Shown here one piece after another: positions 1-5,914 of a DNA stretch of 5,914 bases (its first letter is position 1; every line of letters starts with the position of its first letter). The position numbers and the translations under genes were made by a program. The notes under the pieces are model-generated. The model was not told the DNA's origin. It saw nothing but the letters and a program-made list of their open reading frames with translations, and searched no databases. The stretch comes from Planctomycetota bacterium (GTDB lineage: Bacteria > Planctomycetota > SZUA-567): NCBI GenBank assembly GCA_020860865.1, contig JAJBTL010000079.1, forward strand, positions 5,810-11,723, given 5' to 3'.

Positions 1-704
1 ACCTCTCCGGCATCAACCTCTCGGTCCGGAAAGGGGAAATCCTCGGTATCGGCGGCCTGGCCGGGCAAGGTCAACAGCCGCTTATGGAATGCCTGTTCGG
101 GGTCGAACCGGTGCGGAGCGGGCGCGTCCTCATGGACGGGCGGGAAGTCCGCCTGAGCGGTCCGCAGGGCGCGATGGATCTCGGCATCGCCTATATTCCG
201 GCCGAACGGAAAACGCAGGGGCTGTTTGTCAGCCATTCGAATCGTTTCAACATGTCGTTCGCGAGACTCAAATCCATCAGCAGCCGCTTCGGGACGATAA
301 GCTCCCGGGTCGAGCGGCGGGACAACATGGAGCAGGTGGAACGGTTGTCCATCAAGCTCCGGAACCTGGCCCAGGCGGTCGGCGAACTGTCCGGCGGCAA
401 CCAGCAGAAGGTGGTGCTGGCGAAATGGCTCCTCCGGAAGCCCCGCGTTCTTCTCCTCAACGAACCGACGCGCGGCATCGACATCGGCACCAAGAAACAG
501 ATTTACGAACTCCTCGCCGATCTGGCGAAGGACGGCGTCGCCATTGTCATGATTTCGTCCGACACGCTTGAACTCATCGGCCTCTGCGACCGGGTGGCGG
601 TCATGTATGAAAACGCCATCAATACCGAATTGTCCTCCGGGGAACTGAGCGAAGAATCGCTTGTCCACGCCTCGGTGTTCCAGAAGGAGGCGACAACGAA
701 ATGA
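1..704 (+). CDS. CUT2 sugar ABC transporter ATP-binding protein, C-terminal half (5' partial)
   Basis: This is the second nucleotide-binding domain of a RbsA/MglA-like ATPase, a cytoplasmic protein that powers import of a sugar or sugar-like compound. The reading frame is open to the left edge (codons from position 3) and shows 233 residues, about half of the usual ~500, so the first domain lies outside the window. The ATG at 84 is internal, because recognisable domain sequence (GEILGIGGLAGQGQQ) precedes it. The P-loop region at about 45-77 lacks the usual GKS/T, as is common in the second domain of this family. PAERKTQGL (about 198-224) and the ABC signature LSGGNQQ (387-407) are intact. The Walker B region reads LLLNEPTRGIDIG, with Asn (459-461) where Asp is more usual. 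The stop overlaps the next start as ATGA, which implies translational coupling to the permease. The exact substrate is not deducible. Confidence 0.95.
   Translation, partial: LSGINLSVRKGEILGIGGLAGQGQQPLMECLFGVEPVRSGRVLMDGREVRLSGPQGAMDLGIAYIPAERKTQGLFVSHSNRFNMSFARLKSISSRFGTISSRVERRDNMEQVERLSIKLRNLAQAVGELSGGNQQKVVLAKWLLRKPRVLLLNEPTRGIDIGTKKQIYELLADLAKDGVAIVMISSDTLELIGLCDRVAVMYENAINTELSSGELSEESLVHASVFQKEATTK
684..690 (+). promoter_or_regulatory. Ribosome binding site for the first permease
   Basis: AAGGAGG lies 10 bases before the ATG at 701. It fixes the start of the first permease at 701, in a different frame from the long downstream coding stretch. That is the key evidence that the permease is frameshifted and is not simply a shorter gene. 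Confidence 0.8.
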
Positions 705-1653
705 ACCTCTCCTTTCTCCCGCCGGCCCACCGGAAGCTGTTGTCCATTTACATTCTCGTCGCCGTGTTCGTGGCGGTGAACTTTTACCTCGACCCGATGG
801 TGTTCCGGTCGTGGGACCGGTTCTGCACCCTCAGTCTCCAGTTCGCCCCCTCATGATCTGCGCCATGGCCCAGGCCTCGGTGATGCTCACCGGCGGCATC
901 GACCTGTCCCTCGGCGTCACCCTGTCCATGATGACCGCCATCCTCGCCACCACCATGGGTTCCGGGCCGGGCGGCATCCTCTTCGCCGTCGCCCTTGCCC
1001 TGGCGGCGGGGGTCGGCGTCGGGCTGGTGATGGGAAGCGTCATCACCTTCGGACGGCTGCCGGCGATTATCGTTACCCTGGCGTTCTCCTATGTGTGGAA
1101 AGGAGTCGCCCTCTATATCCTGCCGGTGCCGGGCGGGAATATTCCGGCCAGCTTTTCCCGGTTCATGTCCGGGGCGGACGGGATACCGGGCGCGGCCATC
1201 ACCGTCGTCCTCTGCCTCATTGGCTGGAAATTATTCAAAAACACCCGGGCCGGGCTCGCCCTCTACGCCACCGGCGACAACGCGAAAGCGGCCTACGCGA
1301 ACGGCGTCAATATCGTCACCGCCCGCATTAGCGCCTATGTCGTGTCCGGCCTCCTTATGGCCGTCGCCGGAATGCTCCTTGTCGCGCAGATGGGCTCCGG
1401 CGACCCGAACGTCGGCCTGCCGTACCAGATGAACTCCATCGCGGCGGCGGTCCTTGGCGGGGTCAGTTTCCTCGGCGGCGTCGGGCAGATGAAAGGGGCG
1501 GTGTTCGGCGCCTTCATCATCACGTCCCTCATAAACATCCTGTTTTTCTCGGGAATATCGGCGTTTTACCAGTACATCGTCCAGGGCGGCATCCTCATCG
1601 TCGCCATCGGCATCAAGGCCATCGGCTACTATCGTAACGGCGGGGAGGAATAG
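701..1653 (+). CDS. CUT2 ABC transporter permease (RbsC-like), interrupted by a frameshift near 850
   Basis: This is an inner-membrane permease subunit of a ribose-type importer. Translation from ATG 701 gives an N-terminal piece with a clear membrane helix (about residues 13-30) and then stops at TGA 854-856 after 51 residues. The rest of the protein continues in the frame one base back, from about 850 to TAG 1651-1653. Adding one C to the C5 run at 846-850 joins the pieces through ...QFAPLMICAMAQ... into 317 residues, matching the 316-residue neighbour. The family signature GGIDLS then sits at residues 65-70, the same as in the neighbour. The cytoplasmic-loop motif YATGDNAKAAYANGV and several further hydrophobic helices follow. 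The downstream piece could also start at ATG 853 (266 aa), but it would lack the first helix and has no Shine-Dalgarno. The break is either a sequence error or a true mutation; the family assignment is secure. Confidence 0.9.
846..850 (+). other. Apparent one-base deletion (C5 run) in the first permease
   Basis: The reading frame moves from that of ATG 701 to the frame one base back at this C-run. With six Cs the codons read TTC GCC CCC CTC ATG, giving an uninterrupted permease. With the five present, TGA is met at 854-856. The site does not form a classic X XXY YYZ slippery heptamer, so an indel is a better explanation than programmed frameshifting. Confidence 0.85.
1642..1649 (+). promoter_or_regulatory. 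Ribosome binding site for the second permease
   Basis: GGGGAGGA lies 6 bases before ATG 1656 and overlaps the end of the preceding permease gene. It supports the 1656 start and tight translational linkage of the two permeases. Confidence 0.75.
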
Positions 1654-1655
1654 TC

Positions 1656-2606
1656 ATGTCTGAAAACAGCCTCCTGGCGAAGTTGAAAAATCCCACCGTC
1701 GTCGCCTTTGTCGTCATGGTGCTGGCCTGGTTTGCGTCGGCGATGCTTATCCGGAATTTCAACACGCTCCGCTACAACCTCAGTTTTATCCATAACGCCG
1801 CCTTCCTTGGCATCATCGTCATCGGGCAGGCCATTGTCGTCATTTCAGGCGGCATCGACATGTCTGTCTCGTCCGTCGTCACCATGTCGTCGGTCATTGC
1901 CAGCGCTTGTATCCAGGCCGGGATGGGCACGCCGACCGCCATCGCCCTCGCGCTCCTCGCCTCCCTCGCCGTCGGCGCCTTCAACGCCACCGGCATCACC
2001 TGGCTGCGGATACCGCCGATTATCATGTCCATCGCCACGATAAGTATTATCGAGGGCGTCCTCCTCATCGCCACCAACGGCACGCCGCCGTCCGGCGTCA
2101 CCGCCTTTATTTCCGGGCTGTCGAACGGGCGGATGATCTGGCGGATTCCGAACGCGGTCGTCGTCTACGTTGTTCTTGTGTCGGTCGCCATCTGGTTCAT
2201 GATGTTTTCCCGCTGGGGCCGGGCGGTCTACGCCATCGGCACCAACGAACGCGCCGCCTGGCTGTCCGGCGTCGGCATCAATAAGATGAAATACCTCATC
2301 TACTGCCTGTCGTCCCTCGCCGCCGGTGTCGCCGGCATCCTCGTCCTCGGCTATATGGGCAGCACCTACCTGACAATCGGCACCCAGTACCAACTGTTCT
2401 CCATCGCCGCCACCGTCATCGGCGGGATATCCATCATCGGCGGCAAAGGCAATTTCGCCGGCGTCATCGCCGGGACGTTCCTTATTGAAATCATCCGGAA
2501 CGCCCTCATCGTCACGAAGATTTCACCGGCGGGACGGGAGTTGTTCCAGGGGCTTCTCATCCTCATCGTCATCCTCGCTTACGGGCGGGAGAAAAAGCAA
2601 CGGTAG
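1656..2606 (+). CDS. CUT2 ABC transporter permease (RbsC-like), second subunit
   Basis: This is an intact 316-residue inner-membrane permease of the ribose/xylose/galactose-type importer family. Hydrophobic segments are visible at about residues 15-32, 46-64, 95-112, 122-140, 165-183, 212-232, 245-262 and 295-311. The hallmark GGIDMS is at residues 65-70, and the cytoplasmic-loop motif YAIGTNERAAWLSGV is at about 192-206. The start follows the previous stop by two bases and has a strong Shine-Dalgarno. Two different permease subunits beside one double-domain ATPase is the layout known from systems such as LsrCD (autoinducer-2) and YtfT/YjfF (galactofuranose), so the membrane part is probably a heterodimer with the first permease. 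Other members of the branch import nucleosides, so the substrate remains open. Confidence 0.95.
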   Translation: MSENSLLAKLKNPTVVAFVVMVLAWFASAMLIRNFNTLRYNLSFIHNAAFLGIIVIGQAIVVISGGIDMSVSSVVTMSSVIASACIQAGMGTPTAIALALLASLAVGAFNATGITWLRIPPIIMSIATISIIEGVLLIATNGTPPSGVTAFISGLSNGRMIWRIPNAVVVYVVLVSVAIWFMMFSRWGRAVYAIGTNERAAWLSGVGINKMKYLIYCLSSLAAGVAGILVLGYMGSTYLTIGTQYQLFSIAATVIGGISIIGGKGNFAGVIAGTFLIEIIRNALIVTKISPAGRELFQGLLILIVILAYGREKKQR

Positions 2607-2631
2607 CGTCACGGGTAACCAGCGTCATAAA

Positions 2632-2638
2632 AAGGGAA
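2632..2638 (+). promoter_or_regulatory. Ribosome binding site for the TIM-barrel-like gene
   Basis: AAGGGAA, preceded by an A-run, lies 9 bases before ATG 2648 in the 41-base gap after the second permease. It supports the 2648 start over the in-frame ATG at 2663. No terminator-like hairpin is visible in this gap, so co-transcription with the transporter is likely. Confidence 0.65.
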
Positions 2639-2647
2639 CGCGTCGTC

Positions 2648-3874
2648 ATGATTGACACCGGCATGTTTGTCTATCCCTGGGATATCCCCGACGTCGGGGA
2701 CTTCGCCCGGGACTACGCCGCGACCGGCCTGAACGCGGTGGCACCGGCGTTGTCGTATCATCACGGCAACGTCCTCCAGGCCAGGACCGGTCGGGTCGGG
2801 CGCATCGACCAGGCGGCGGTGGCGTTCACGCCGAACCCGGCCTTGTACCGCGACGTCGTCCCGGCCGTGCACCGGGAGGCGGCCGACCGTGGCGTCGTCG
2901 CCGGAATTCGGGACTGGTGCCGGGAGACGGGACGGCACTTCTCCGCCTGGACAGTCTACCTCCACAATTCGACCATCGGCGCGGCGCGGCCGGACCTCTG
3001 TGTCGAGAACCACGCGGGCGACCGCTACCGGCACGCCCTTTGTCCGGCCAACCCGGAGGTGCGGCAGTACGCGCTCGGCCTGACCCGGGACATTCTCGAC
3101 CAGTTCCAACCGGACAGTCTGCTCGCTGAATCGGCGACGTACCGGACCGCCCTCCACGGCGACCACCACGAGATCGCCAATACCCGGATCGGCACAGCGG
3201 CAATGTGGCTGTTGTCCCTGTGTTTTTGTCCGCACTGTCTCGAGAAGACGGCGGCGGAGCGGCCGGATCTCGATGTCGAGAAGGCGCGGACGTTGTGCGG
3301 ATGGCTTCTCGTCGATCTACTGAACCGGGAAACTGCCATCCACGGAAACGACATGGCGCAAGTTGCCAGCCTGTTCCTGGAATATCCCGAAATCCACCAG
3401 TACCAGCGTGAACGGCAGCGGCGGGTGACTGAATTCATCGCCGACATCAGGACGGCGGCGCATTCCCGTTCGGTGAACTTCCGCGTTTTTCCGAGTTCGA
3501 CGCCGTTTGAACTGTGCGCCTCGTTTTTGGAAGGCTACTCGTTCCGGGACAACGCCGGTGCGGCTGACGTCCTGGTTCCCCTCCTGTACAGCCCGGGCGA
3601 GACGTTCCCGCTGGTCCGGAACACGATTCGCCCGCGCGACGCGACGACGCCGCTCGGCATGGTCCTGACCCTCCACCCGGCGCGGTATCCGGGCCGGGCC
3701 GACTTCCTGGGCGCTGTCCGGGAGGCGGTGGCGGACGGGGAAAAACCGCGATGCGTCTATGTCTACAACTATTCCCTGGCATCGCGGGAACGGCTGTCGT
3801 GGCTTCCGGAAGCGGTGCGGATACTCGAGGCGGCGGACACGGCCGGGGACGGAGCGGGCAATGCGGATTTGTGA
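2648..3874 (+). CDS. Uncharacterised TIM-barrel, glycoside-hydrolase-like protein with CFCPHC motif
   Basis: This 408-residue protein has no signal peptide and no membrane segment, so it is probably cytoplasmic. It resembles a conserved bacterial family of unknown function that looks like a glycoside-hydrolase-type TIM barrel. Recognisable blocks in order are the N-terminal MFVYPWDI, a SYHHGN segment near residues 36-41, AWTVYLHN at 100-107, LCPANP at 131-136, an HHE triplet at 173-175, and SLCFCPHC at 190-197 with Cys192, Cys194, His196 and Cys197 close enough to bind a metal. I recognise the family from this motif pattern but know no proven reaction for it. Glu161 and Glu175 are candidate acidic active-site residues by inference only. 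Its place between importer and metallo-hydrolase suggests it acts on the imported compound. The coding region is intact, and its last 14 bases overlap the next gene. Confidence 0.8.
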   Translation: MIDTGMFVYPWDIPDVGDFARDYAATGLNAVAPALSYHHGNVLQARTGRVGRIDQAAVAFTPNPALYRDVVPAVHREAADRGVVAGIRDWCRETGRHFSAWTVYLHNSTIGAARPDLCVENHAGDRYRHALCPANPEVRQYALGLTRDILDQFQPDSLLAESATYRTALHGDHHEIANTRIGTAAMWLLSLCFCPHCLEKTAAERPDLDVEKARTLCGWLLVDLLNRETAIHGNDMAQVASLFLEYPEIHQYQRERQRRVTEFIADIRTAAHSRSVNFRVFPSSTPFELCASFLEGYSFRDNAGAADVLVPLLYSPGETFPLVRNTIRPRDATTPLGMVLTLHPARYPGRADFLGAVREAVADGEKPRCVYVYNYSLASRERLSWLPEAVRILEAADTAGDGAGNADL

Positions 3875-4595
3875 AAACATCGTCGTCATCGCCGGCACCG
3901 TCAACGGCACGGCACTCAGTCACGGCATCGACGCCAATGTCTACCTCGTCGATTGTCACGACGGCTATGTCCTCATCGACTGCGGCGGCGGCCTCGACAC
4001 GCATCGCATCGCGGACAACCTTGCCACCGCCGGTTACACGCCGGACCAGTGCCGACGGATACTCCTGACCCACGCCCACGCCGATCACGCGGCGGGCGCG
4101 GCCTGGCTCCACGGCGTTACCGGCGCGCCGGTGCATGCCCTGCCGGAAGCGGCCCGCGCCCTCCGGGACGGCGACCGTCAGGCGATATCCCTGGACGTCG
4201 CCATCGCCGCCGGGGTTTACCCGGAAGGATTCGCCTTTCCGGCCTGTCCGGCCGAGGAACTGGCGGACGGGGATTCGTTCCGCATCGGGGACATAGTCTT
4301 TAATGTCGTCGCGACGCCGGGCCATTGCAGCGGCCACGCCGCCTTCCTGGCAGAAATGGACGGGCGCCGGGTGTTGTTTGCCGGGGATGCAGTGTTTCCC
4401 GGCGGGAAAATCGCTGTCCAGCCGATATGGGATTGTTCGCCGTTTGCCTATGCCGGGTCCATGGCGAAGCTGGCGGCGCTCCGGGTCGACGCCATGATTC
4501 CGTCGCACCATGGCTGGAACCTGACCAGCGGTCACGAAGACATCGCGGCGGCGGCGGCGGTCTTCGCCCGGCTGGGAGTTCCGGAAAATGCGTGA
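3861..4595 (+). CDS. Metallo-beta-lactamase-fold hydrolase (glyoxalase II-like)
   Basis: This is a 244-residue soluble metal-dependent hydrolase. The metal-site residues are visible: THAHADH gives His71, His73, Asp75 and His76; GHCSGH gives His155; AGDAVF gives Asp176; and SHHGW gives His216/His217. Together these are a full set for a two-metal site. The N-terminal core NVYLVDCHDGYVLIDCGGG is typical of the fold. I chose ATG 3861 because it directly precedes the conserved core and has GGAG at 3851-3854. An upstream in-frame ATG at 3759 would add 34 Arg-rich residues lying wholly inside the preceding gene. The 14-base overlap with the TIM-barrel gene implies coupled translation. The superfamily includes thioesterases, lactonases and glyoxalase II, so the substrate cannot be named. 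Confidence 0.9.
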   Translation: MRICENIVVIAGTVNGTALSHGIDANVYLVDCHDGYVLIDCGGGLDTHRIADNLATAGYTPDQCRRILLTHAHADHAAGAAWLHGVTGAPVHALPEAARALRDGDRQAISLDVAIAAGVYPEGFAFPACPAEELADGDSFRIGDIVFNVVATPGHCSGHAAFLAEMDGRRVLFAGDAVFPGGKIAVQPIWDCSPFAYAGSMAKLAALRVDAMIPSHHGWNLTSGHEDIAAAAAVFARLGVPENA

Positions 4596-4656
4596 AGACG
4601 GTGCGATGGTGTCGTCGCCCTGTCGAATGAGTGAATAATCGGGGATTTGTGTACCG

Positions 4657-4672
4657 CAAACCGCCGCGTTTG
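4657..4672 (+). promoter_or_regulatory. Short inverted repeat upstream of the YheO-like regulator (candidate operator)
   Basis: CAAAC (4657-4661) and GTTTG (4668-4672) form a perfect 5-base inverted repeat with a 6-base spacer, just before the ribosome binding site GAAGG (4676-4680). It could be an operator for autoregulation or a weak RNA stem. A loose -10-like AATAAT at 4634-4639 lies upstream, but I see no matching -35. A repeat this short can arise by chance. Confidence 0.25.
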
Positions 4673-4686
4673 TTTGAAGGCAAGGC

Positions 4687-5361
4687 ATGGCCATGAACAA
4701 CATCAATGAAGAATTCGACAACCTGAACCGCATTCTCAAAATGCTTGCCGCCCAATTCGGCAACAACTCCGAGTTCATACTCCACGACCTCAGGCGTGAG
4801 TACGAACACACCATCGTCGCCATCGAGAACAATTCGATAACCGGCCGCCAGGTCGGCGACGGCGGCACCAACCTCGGCCTCGAAGTGCTCCGGCACCCGC
4901 CGAACGCGGACGGCGATCTGTTCAACTATGTGTCGAAAACCGAGGACGGGCGGCTGCTCCGCTCCTCCACCATGTACTTCCGGGACGCCGACGGCAACGT
5001 CATCGGCTCCCTCTGCATCAACACGGACATCACCGACTACGTCAACATGCAGACCACGCTCCAGGACCTCGCCATGTTCCCGGCCACCACCGACGTGAAG
5101 GAGGTCTTTACCAAGAACGTCGGCGATCTCCTCGAATACCTTATTGAACAAAGCCGGAAAATCGTCGACAAGCCGGGCCGGGATATGACCAAGGACGAAA
5201 AGGTCAAGGTCGTCCAATACCTCGATGAAAAGGGCTTTTTCCTCATCACCCGGGCCGGCGACCGCGTCTGCGAATACCTGGATATTTCGAAATTCACCCT
5301 GTATAAATATCTCGGCGCCATTCGCGGTAACGGCGATTGTCCGCCGGCCGACGCGTCCTGA
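4687..5361 (+). CDS. YheO/DauR-type transcriptional regulator (PAS-like sensor plus HTH)
   Basis: This 224-residue protein is predicted to be a cytoplasmic DNA-binding regulator. Residues about 13-125 match the YheO-like PAS-type sensor domain, with characteristic blocks FILHDL (30-35), TIVAIENNSITGRQVGD (42-58) and GSLCINTDIT (107-116). The C-terminal helix-turn-helix covers about 167-210, from MTKDEKVKVVQYLDEKGFFL through DISKFTLYKYLG. Length and domain order fit the family. Its characterised member DauR represses D-arginine catabolism genes in Pseudomonas, but the ligand here is unknown. The start at 4687 is placed 6 bases after GAAGG; ATG 4693 is an alternative. It sits 91 bases after the metallo-hydrolase gene and 96 bases before a Rid-family gene, so it probably controls this cluster. 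Confidence 0.9.
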   Translation: MAMNNINEEFDNLNRILKMLAAQFGNNSEFILHDLRREYEHTIVAIENNSITGRQVGDGGTNLGLEVLRHPPNADGDLFNYVSKTEDGRLLRSSTMYFRDADGNVIGSLCINTDITDYVNMQTTLQDLAMFPATTDVKEVFTKNVGDLLEYLIEQSRKIVDKPGRDMTKDEKVKVVQYLDEKGFFLITRAGDRVCEYLDISKFTLYKYLGAIRGNGDCPPADAS

Positions 5362-5383
5362 TGTGAATGGAAGCAGTACTTTT

Positions 5384-5438
5384 GAAAAACACTCCGCTCC
5401 GGTTGACTCCGGCGCGGCACTCTGGAAAAACCGCTCCG
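5384..5438 (+). repeat. Imperfect direct repeat in the leader of the Rid-family gene
   Basis: GAAAAAC followed by CGCTCCG occurs twice: 5384-5390 with 5395-5401 (4 bases between the halves), and 5425-5431 with 5432-5438 (no gap). Between them lies CCGG-TTGACT-CCGG (5399-5412), which could form a 4-base-pair stem. TTGACT resembles a -35 box, but no convincing -10 follows at the right distance. This may be a regulator binding region or chance similarity. Confidence 0.3.
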
Positions 5439-5443
5439 CACAG

Positions 5444-5450
5444 AAAGGAA
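5444..5450 (+). promoter_or_regulatory. Ribosome binding site for the Rid-family gene
   Basis: AAAGGAA lies 7 bases before ATG 5458. It supports that start, which gives the N-terminus (MTPEEKIASLGIDLP) usual for this subgroup. Confidence 0.7.
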
Positions 5451-5457
5451 ACACCAC

Positions 5458-5914
5458 ATGACTCCTGAAGAAAAAATCGCCAGCCTTGGCATCGACCTCC
5501 CGACGCCGCCGTCCCCGATTGCCAATTATGTCCCGGCCAAACGCTTCGCCGGCAACCTGGTCTATGTCTCCGGACAAGGCCCGATCATCAACGGCAAACA
5601 GCTTTTCACCGGCAAGGTCGGCGCCGAAGTGACCCAGGAACAGGGCTACGAAGCGGCCCGGGCCTGCGGCATCAACATCCTCGCCCAGTTGAAAGTGCTC
5701 CTTGGCGATCTCGGCAAGGTCAAGTCCGTCGTCCACGTCAAAGGCTTTGTCGCCTCCGCCGTCACCTTCACCAATCAGCCCGCCGTCATCAACGGCACCT
5801 CCGACCTCATGGTCGAAGTGTTCGGCGAAGCCGGCAAGCACAGCCGCTGCGCCCTCGGCACGAACGTCCTGCCGACCGACGTCCCGGTCGAGGTCGAGGC
5901 CTTCTTCGAGGTGG
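5458..5914 (+). CDS. RidA/YjgF/YER057c/UK114-superfamily protein (3' partial)
   Basis: A Rid-superfamily protein runs off the right edge with 152 residues visible and is probably nearly complete. The best-known member, RidA, hydrolyses reactive enamine/imine intermediates made by PLP enzymes; other Rid groups have different roles. Conserved blocks are LVYVSGQGP (34-42), TGKVG (51-55), GYEAAR (63-68), LGDLGKVKSVVHVKGFV (82-98), NGTSDLMVEVFGE (112-124) and HSRCALG (128-134). Arg130 and Glu145 correspond by motif spacing to Arg105 and Glu120 of E. coli RidA, so the carboxylate-binding and catalytic positions appear to be kept. The protein is longer than classical RidA (~128 aa) and its start (LGIDLPTPPSP) fits the longer subgroup, so I do not give the symbol ridA. 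It lies downstream of the YheO/DauR-like regulator, which fits a role in amine-related catabolism. Confidence 0.93.
   Translation, partial: MTPEEKIASLGIDLPTPPSPIANYVPAKRFAGNLVYVSGQGPIINGKQLFTGKVGAEVTQEQGYEAARACGINILAQLKVLLGDLGKVKSVVHVKGFVASAVTFTNQPAVINGTSDLMVEVFGEAGKHSRCALGTNVLPTDVPVEVEAFFEV

Noticed and set aside
661..700. Using the ATG at 661 as the start of the first permease
   Set aside because: That reading lies inside the ATPase gene, gives an Arg-rich non-permease leader and has no ribosome binding site. ATG 701, with AAGGAGG and a proper membrane helix, is far better once the frameshift is recognised.
842..853. Programmed -1 ribosomal frameshifting in the permease
   Set aside because: The site lacks a standard slippery heptamer, I see no obvious stimulatory Shine-Dalgarno or strong stem nearby, and frameshifting is not known as a feature of this permease family. 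A one-base indel is simpler.
3759..3860. Upstream in-frame start for the metallo-hydrolase
   Set aside because: It would add 34 basic residues encoded entirely within the upstream gene in another frame, unlike the family. ATG 3861 starts right at the conserved domain.
4545..4560. GCG trinucleotide run
   Set aside because: It encodes an Ala-rich stretch in the C-terminal helix region of the metallo-hydrolase and fits the high-GC codon use; it is not a separate repeat element.
4596..4625. Possible terminator after the metallo-hydrolase gene
   Set aside because: Only weak, interrupted GC pairings are present and no T-run follows, so a rho-independent terminator cannot be supported.
3447..4925. 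Long minus-strand open frame (492 codons)
   Set aside because: It is antisense to the TIM-barrel and metallo-hydrolase genes, both with clear motifs on the plus strand. Its product is rich in Arg, Pro and Gly, as expected of a shadow frame.
4300..5841. Very long open frame on the minus strand (513 codons) across the metallo-hydrolase, regulator and Rid genes
   Set aside because: It lies antisense to three recognisable genes, its protein shows no family motif, and long antisense open frames are expected in GC-rich DNA with strong third-position bias.

Overview
This window is a compact, single-strand (+) stretch of high-GC bacterial DNA. It carries a CUT2 (ribose/galactose-type) ABC importer followed by small catabolic-looking enzymes, a regulator and a Rid-family protein. 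Strong purine-rich Shine-Dalgarno sites, very short or overlapping gene junctions and a heavy C/G bias at third codon positions all point to a bacterium. I cannot assign a phylum from sequence alone.

Layout: (1) 1-704, the C-terminal half of a two-domain sugar ABC ATPase, cut by the left edge. (2) 701-1653, the first membrane permease, overlapping the ATPase by ATGA. As written it is broken by a one-base deficit in a C-run at 846-850. Restoring one C gives a 317-residue protein whose GGIDLS signature falls at the same residue numbers as in its neighbour. (3) 1656-2606, the second, intact permease (316 aa). (4) 2648-3874, an intact 408-aa protein of a poorly characterised TIM-barrel, glycoside-hydrolase-like type with a Cys-rich CFCPHC motif. 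(5) 3861-4595, a metallo-beta-lactamase-fold hydrolase overlapping the previous gene by 14 bases. (6) A 91-base gap holding a short inverted repeat, then 4687-5361, a YheO/DauR-type regulator (PAS-like sensor plus C-terminal HTH). (7) A 96-base gap with an imperfect direct repeat, then 5458 to the right edge, a RidA/YjgF-superfamily protein with its key Arg and Glu retained.

The five genes up to 4595 look like one transcription unit: the ATPase energises a permease pair, presumably served by a periplasmic binding protein and the rest of the ATPase gene to the left. The TIM-barrel protein and the metallo-hydrolase would then process the imported compound in the cytoplasm. The regulator and the Rid protein follow with somewhat larger gaps. 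A Rid protein (enamine/imine deaminase family) beside a DauR-like regulator suggests nitrogen-containing intermediates, so the imported substrate may be an amino sugar, a sugar-amine conjugate or a similar compound. This is inference; the substrate is not visible in the sequence. No RNA genes, CRISPR arrays, insertion sequences or clear rho-independent terminators were seen.
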